Shown in pieces: positions 61,812 to 64,000 of a DNA stretch of 64,000 bases. The notes under the pieces are model-generated. The model made no database searches, was not told the DNA's origin, and worked only from the letters and a program-made list of their open reading frames with translations. The translations under genes were made by a program, and so were the position numbers. Each line of letters starts with the position of its first letter. Positions within the stretch are counted from its first letter, which is position 1. The stretch is taken from contig VSSA01000005.1 in assembly GCA_008123405.1 (NCBI GenBank), forward strand, positions 62,001 to 126,000, read 5' to 3'. This DNA is from Nocardioides sp. BGMRC 2183 (lineage in GTDB: Bacteria > Actinomycetota > Actinomycetes > Propionibacteriales > Nocardioidaceae).

Positions 61812-62252
61812 TCAGACCCGGACGGTCGGTGTCTGGTCGGCAGGCTGTTGAGCTGACATCGCCGGCGCGGGGAGTGGGCCGGTGGGCTCGACGGCAGGCC
61901 GCCGCTGGACGTCGTATCGGGTGCGGACGGTGTCGTGCCCGATCCTGCGGGCGACGAACTGTTCCGTGATCCGGGTGGTGTCGCCGGCGGGGACCTCGTA
62001 TTCGTGGACGTAGCCGGTGGCGAGGAAGGCGTCGCCTTTGCGGAATCGTTCGTAGGCCTTGAGGGCGGTGTCGCCGAAGACGACGAGATCGTGGAAGGTC
62101 GGGTCGAGCCGGGTCAAGGACCCGTCGGCTTCTTTGCGGTAGTGCTCGCACCCGACGCGGGCATGCACGCGAGCGGTGCCGGACTCGGTGAAGTGGATCT
62201 CCGGCGGGGTGGCGATGAACCCGGCCAGGCTCAACTGCGTGGGGATCGACAC
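61812..62252 (-). CDS. Single-stranded DNA-binding (SSB-like) protein of the element
   Basis: 146 residues from the GTG at 62252, preceded by GGGAGC. OB-fold SSB pattern: LAGFIATPPEIHFTESGTAR, HDLVVFGDTALKAYERFRKG, DAFLATGYVHEYEVPAGDTT, EQFVARRIGHDTVRTRYDV. It lacks the long acidic DDDIPF-type tail of chromosomal SSB. Binds ssDNA during transfer or replication of the element. Confidence 0.82.
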   Translation of the reverse strand: MSIPTQLSLAGFIATPPEIHFTESGTARVHARVGCEHYRKEADGSLTRLDPTFHDLVVFGDTALKAYERFRKGDAFLATGYVHEYEVPAGDTTRITEQFVARRIGHDTVRTRYDVQRRPAVEPTGPLPAPAMSAQQPADQTPTVRV

Positions 62253-62511
62253 GGACTGCTCCCAGGGGTGACGCGGGCTGCCGGGGCTGGCATCCGCTGG
62301 TGAAGTCAGGTGCGGATCTCTCCCCAGCCCACAGGGGGTGTCCGGGAGGGCGGAACCCTCCGGGCCGCAAACGGCGGCCGGGCGAGCGGCCACGTGTCAG
62401 CCGGTGGCCTGTACGCACTGTCTCAACGGCGTGATGGAAGTCGTCGTTCCGGGTACGAGCGGCCGTTCGACGCGGCAGACTCGGCGCGAGCGTTGGGGGA
62501 GAGGAGACCAG

Positions 62512-63357
62512 ATGCGTCGGACGAGCAGGTCGGTGCGGTGGCTGAGCGCGGTGGTGACCGCAGTCGCGGTCGGTGCGCTTTGGGGCTGTGCCGCACCCGA
62601 GGATGGGGCAGAGCTGGACAGTGCGGGTTCGGATAGTCCGTCTGTCTCGGAGGCCCCTCAGGGTGCTTCGGAGTCTGAGGACGCGAGCGAGGAAGCGGCC
62701 ACGGACTCCGAGACCACCGAGACTGAGGAGCCGAAGCAGGTCCGTCTCTACCCGGTGGTCAGCGTGGCCGACGGTGACACGATCACGGTGCGGTACCGCG
62801 GCAGGGATGAGTCCATCAGGATCATCGGCATCGACACCCCCGAGACCGTCGACCCGAACACGCCGGACGAGTGTTGGGGTGAAGAGGCAAGCGACACCGC
62901 GAAACGGCTCCTCGATGGCAAGAAGGTCGCGTTGGTGTTCGATGCCAGCCAAGGACGTCGTGACGCCTACGATCGCCTGCTGGCCTACGTGGTGCGGCCC
63001 GGGATCGGAGACTTCGGGCTGGTCCAGATCCAGCGCGGCAACGCCATCGAATACACCTACGACACCGCCTACAAGCGCCAGACCCGCTACCGGCTCGCTG
63101 AGCGAGTCGCGCGCCGTGCCGACAAGGGACTCTGGAAGAAGTGCGGCGGAACGGACACGCCGCTCGCACCCGCGCAACCGAAGAAGACCCCGAAGCCAAA
63201 GAGCCCCGGCGGCAACTGCGCGCCAGGCTATGCCCCGTGCGTGGCCCCCTACCCGCCCGACCTCAACTGCCCCGACGTGGACGGCCCTGTCTCGGTAACC
63301 GGCGATGATCCGCACGGCCTGGACGCCGACGGCGACGGCATTGCATGCGAGTCGTGA
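62512..63357 (+). CDS. Secreted SNase-like nuclease lipoprotein with excalibur domain
   Basis: 281 residues. A lipobox VGALWGC (Cys near residue 26), then a Ser/Glu/Ala linker. Staphylococcal-nuclease domain: VVSVADGDTITVRYRGRDES, IRIIGIDTPETVDPN, CWGEEASDTAKRLLDGKKVA, YDRLLAYVVRPGIGDFGLVQ, keeping the Arg and Glu active-site positions. After a Lys/Pro linker, a C-terminal excalibur motif DADGDGIACES with Cys pairs. Membrane-anchored outside the cell; may degrade extracellular DNA. ATG after GGAGAGGAGACC. Confidence 0.85.
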   Translation: MRRTSRSVRWLSAVVTAVAVGALWGCAAPEDGAELDSAGSDSPSVSEAPQGASESEDASEEAATDSETTETEEPKQVRLYPVVSVADGDTITVRYRGRDESIRIIGIDTPETVDPNTPDECWGEEASDTAKRLLDGKKVALVFDASQGRRDAYDRLLAYVVRPGIGDFGLVQIQRGNAIEYTYDTAYKRQTRYRLAERVARRADKGLWKKCGGTDTPLAPAQPKKTPKPKSPGGNCAPGYAPCVAPYPPDLNCPDVDGPVSVTGDDPHGLDADGDGIACES

Positions 63358-63617
63358 CCCCTATGAGCGCGATACGCCACCGGGGTCCTGACCCGCGGCG
63401 CCGCCTGGTCCGAGGCGGCGCGGTGGTGTTGCTGGTGTCTGTCGCGTTCTTTGTGGCGTTCATCCTGGACGACGGCCCGGCGGCTCCGCTCGCGCTCTTG
63501 GCTGCGATCACCGGGTCCGCGCTAGCGGGGTTCTTGATGTACCTGGGGCTGCGTGCTGGCCACGACGGCGACGAGGGCGAGGAGGGCGGCTGCGATCGCG
63601 GCGTCTGGAGCGATTAG
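63354..63617 (+). CDS. Small two-span membrane protein
   Basis: 87 residues from the GTG overlapping the SNase stop (GTGA). Two helices: RGGAVVLLVSVAFFVAFILD and PLALLAAITGSALAGFLMYL; acidic tail (DGDEGEEGG). Possible partner of the secreted nuclease. Family unknown. Confidence 0.65.
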   Translation: MTPMSAIRHRGPDPRRRLVRGGAVVLLVSVAFFVAFILDDGPAAPLALLAAITGSALAGFLMYLGLRAGHDGDEGEEGGCDRGVWSD

Positions 63618-63654
63618 TCGCGGGTCGATCCCGTTCCTGTCGCACTCGCGCCGC

Positions 63655-64000
63655 TCACGCCGTACCGGCTCTCTTGCGACCGCTGCGTCGCGGCGACCAG
63701 CGGGCACTCTGCGCCGACTTCACCGCTCGCTCCGTGCACGGCTTCAGCGTCATGACGACCGGTGGCGCACTCCGCAGCAACGTCAGTCCCGTGCCGAAGG
63801 GCAGGGTGCGGATCGTCTCGGGTGTCATGATCGGCACTCGGCGCACCGAGCGTTGGTGCGACCGCGTTCCGCGGTCCCCGGTCGTGGTCGAGTCGGTGGG
63901 TTCGTCGCGTTCACCGATGAGGGTGGAGAGGTCTTGCAGGTCTCGAGTGCTGCTGGAGCCGCCGAGGATGATCTTGACGATGGCGGCGTCCCAGATGGCG
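63655..64000 (-). CDS. C-terminus of a conjugative coupling-protein-like (VirD4/TraD type) gene, partial
   Basis: About 115 residues open at the right edge, ending TGA at 63655. The segment WDAAIVKIILGGSSSTRDLQ then DLSTLIGERDEPT, and RVPIMTPETIRTLPFGTGLT then LLRSAPPV, match the C-terminal region of type IV secretion coupling proteins/TraM-recognition ATPases. The Walker motifs lie outside the window. Suggests the element is conjugative. Confidence 0.72.
   Translation of the reverse strand, partial: AIWDAAIVKIILGGSSSTRDLQDLSTLIGERDEPTDSTTTGDRGTRSHQRSVRRVPIMTPETIRTLPFGTGLTLLRSAPPVVMTLKPCTERAVKSAQSARWSPRRSGRKRAGTA

Larger units (their letters stand above)
57732..64000. mobile_element. Left part of an integrative/conjugative element inserted at tRNA-Ala
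   Basis: Begins right after the tRNA and runs to the window edge. Diagnostic content: excisionase-like HTH and tyrosine integrase beside the tRNA, SSB-like protein, three uncharacterised minus-strand genes, a secreted SNase lipoprotein, and a conjugation coupling-protein-like C-terminus at the right edge. The other attachment site, expected as a duplicate of the tRNA 3' end, lies outside the window. Confidence 0.75.

Overview
The window is a high-GC actinobacterial chromosome segment. Gene order (rpsP-khpA-rimM-trmD-rplS-lepB-rnhB-DUF2469-yraN-comM-dprA, then xerC, rpsB-tsf, pyrH-frr-cdsA-rlmN) and the style of the proteins point to Nocardioidaceae, most likely a Nocardioides-like organism. 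That placement is inference from synteny and composition; no marker phylogeny was run. Many genes have a TANNNT -10 box six or seven bases before the start codon, the layout of leaderless actinobacterial transcripts.

Layout: 0-2.8 kb holds the tail of a gene that is probably ffh, a NYN-type nuclease-like gene, a DUF559/AbiEi-like gene bracketed by two identical 48-bp palindromic repeats, and an amidohydrolase. 2.9-5.5 kb is the ribosome/tRNA-modification operon, ending in a TrmD-GNAT fusion. 5.5-10.5 kb holds accessory genes (secreted GH78-like glycosidase with a LacI-type operator, ammonium transporter with a GlnR-like box, Fic AMP-transferase). 10.7-19.2 kb is rplS-lepB-rnhB-DUF2469, an intruding TadE/TadG pair, and yraN-comM-dprA. 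19.2-26.1 kb holds a glycosyltransferase, a TPR lipoprotein, a secreted collagen-like protein, photolyase, XerC, aldose epimerase and an M23 peptidase. 26.4-35.2 kb is rpsB-tsf, an SPFH/zinc-ribbon/membrane three-gene operon, pyrH-frr-cdsA and rlmN. 35-57.6 kb is a mixed housekeeping region (GNAT, GT4 mannosyltransferase-like, LOG, M1 peptidase, RIO kinase, CnoX-like, LysR/EamA pair, Nudix-MoeA, EtfBA, lysyl-oxidase-like, ProA, CDP-alcohol phosphotransferase, NadD-RsfS-phosphoglycerate mutase).

From the tRNA-Ala(GGC) gene at 57.7 kb to the right edge is the left part of an integrative, probably conjugative, element. It has an excisionase-like HTH and a tyrosine integrase next to the tRNA, a minus-strand block with an SSB-like protein and three uncharacterised proteins, a secreted SNase/excalibur lipoprotein, a small membrane protein and the C-terminus of a coupling-protein-like gene.

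The most unusual non-gene signals are repeats: (1) the 48-bp hairpin repeats around the DUF559 gene; (2) a ~157-bp palindromic unit inserted in frame in a DMT transporter gene, whose core resembles a palindromic unit downstream of rnhB; (3) a 22-bp tandem repeat in inverted halves that supplies the stop codons of two convergent genes; and (4) a perfect 19-bp inverted repeat that contains the fic stop codon. The best candidate for an under-described protein system is the SPFH-zinc ribbon-TM operon, which resembles Bacillus YdjI/YdjG without the PspA-like partner.
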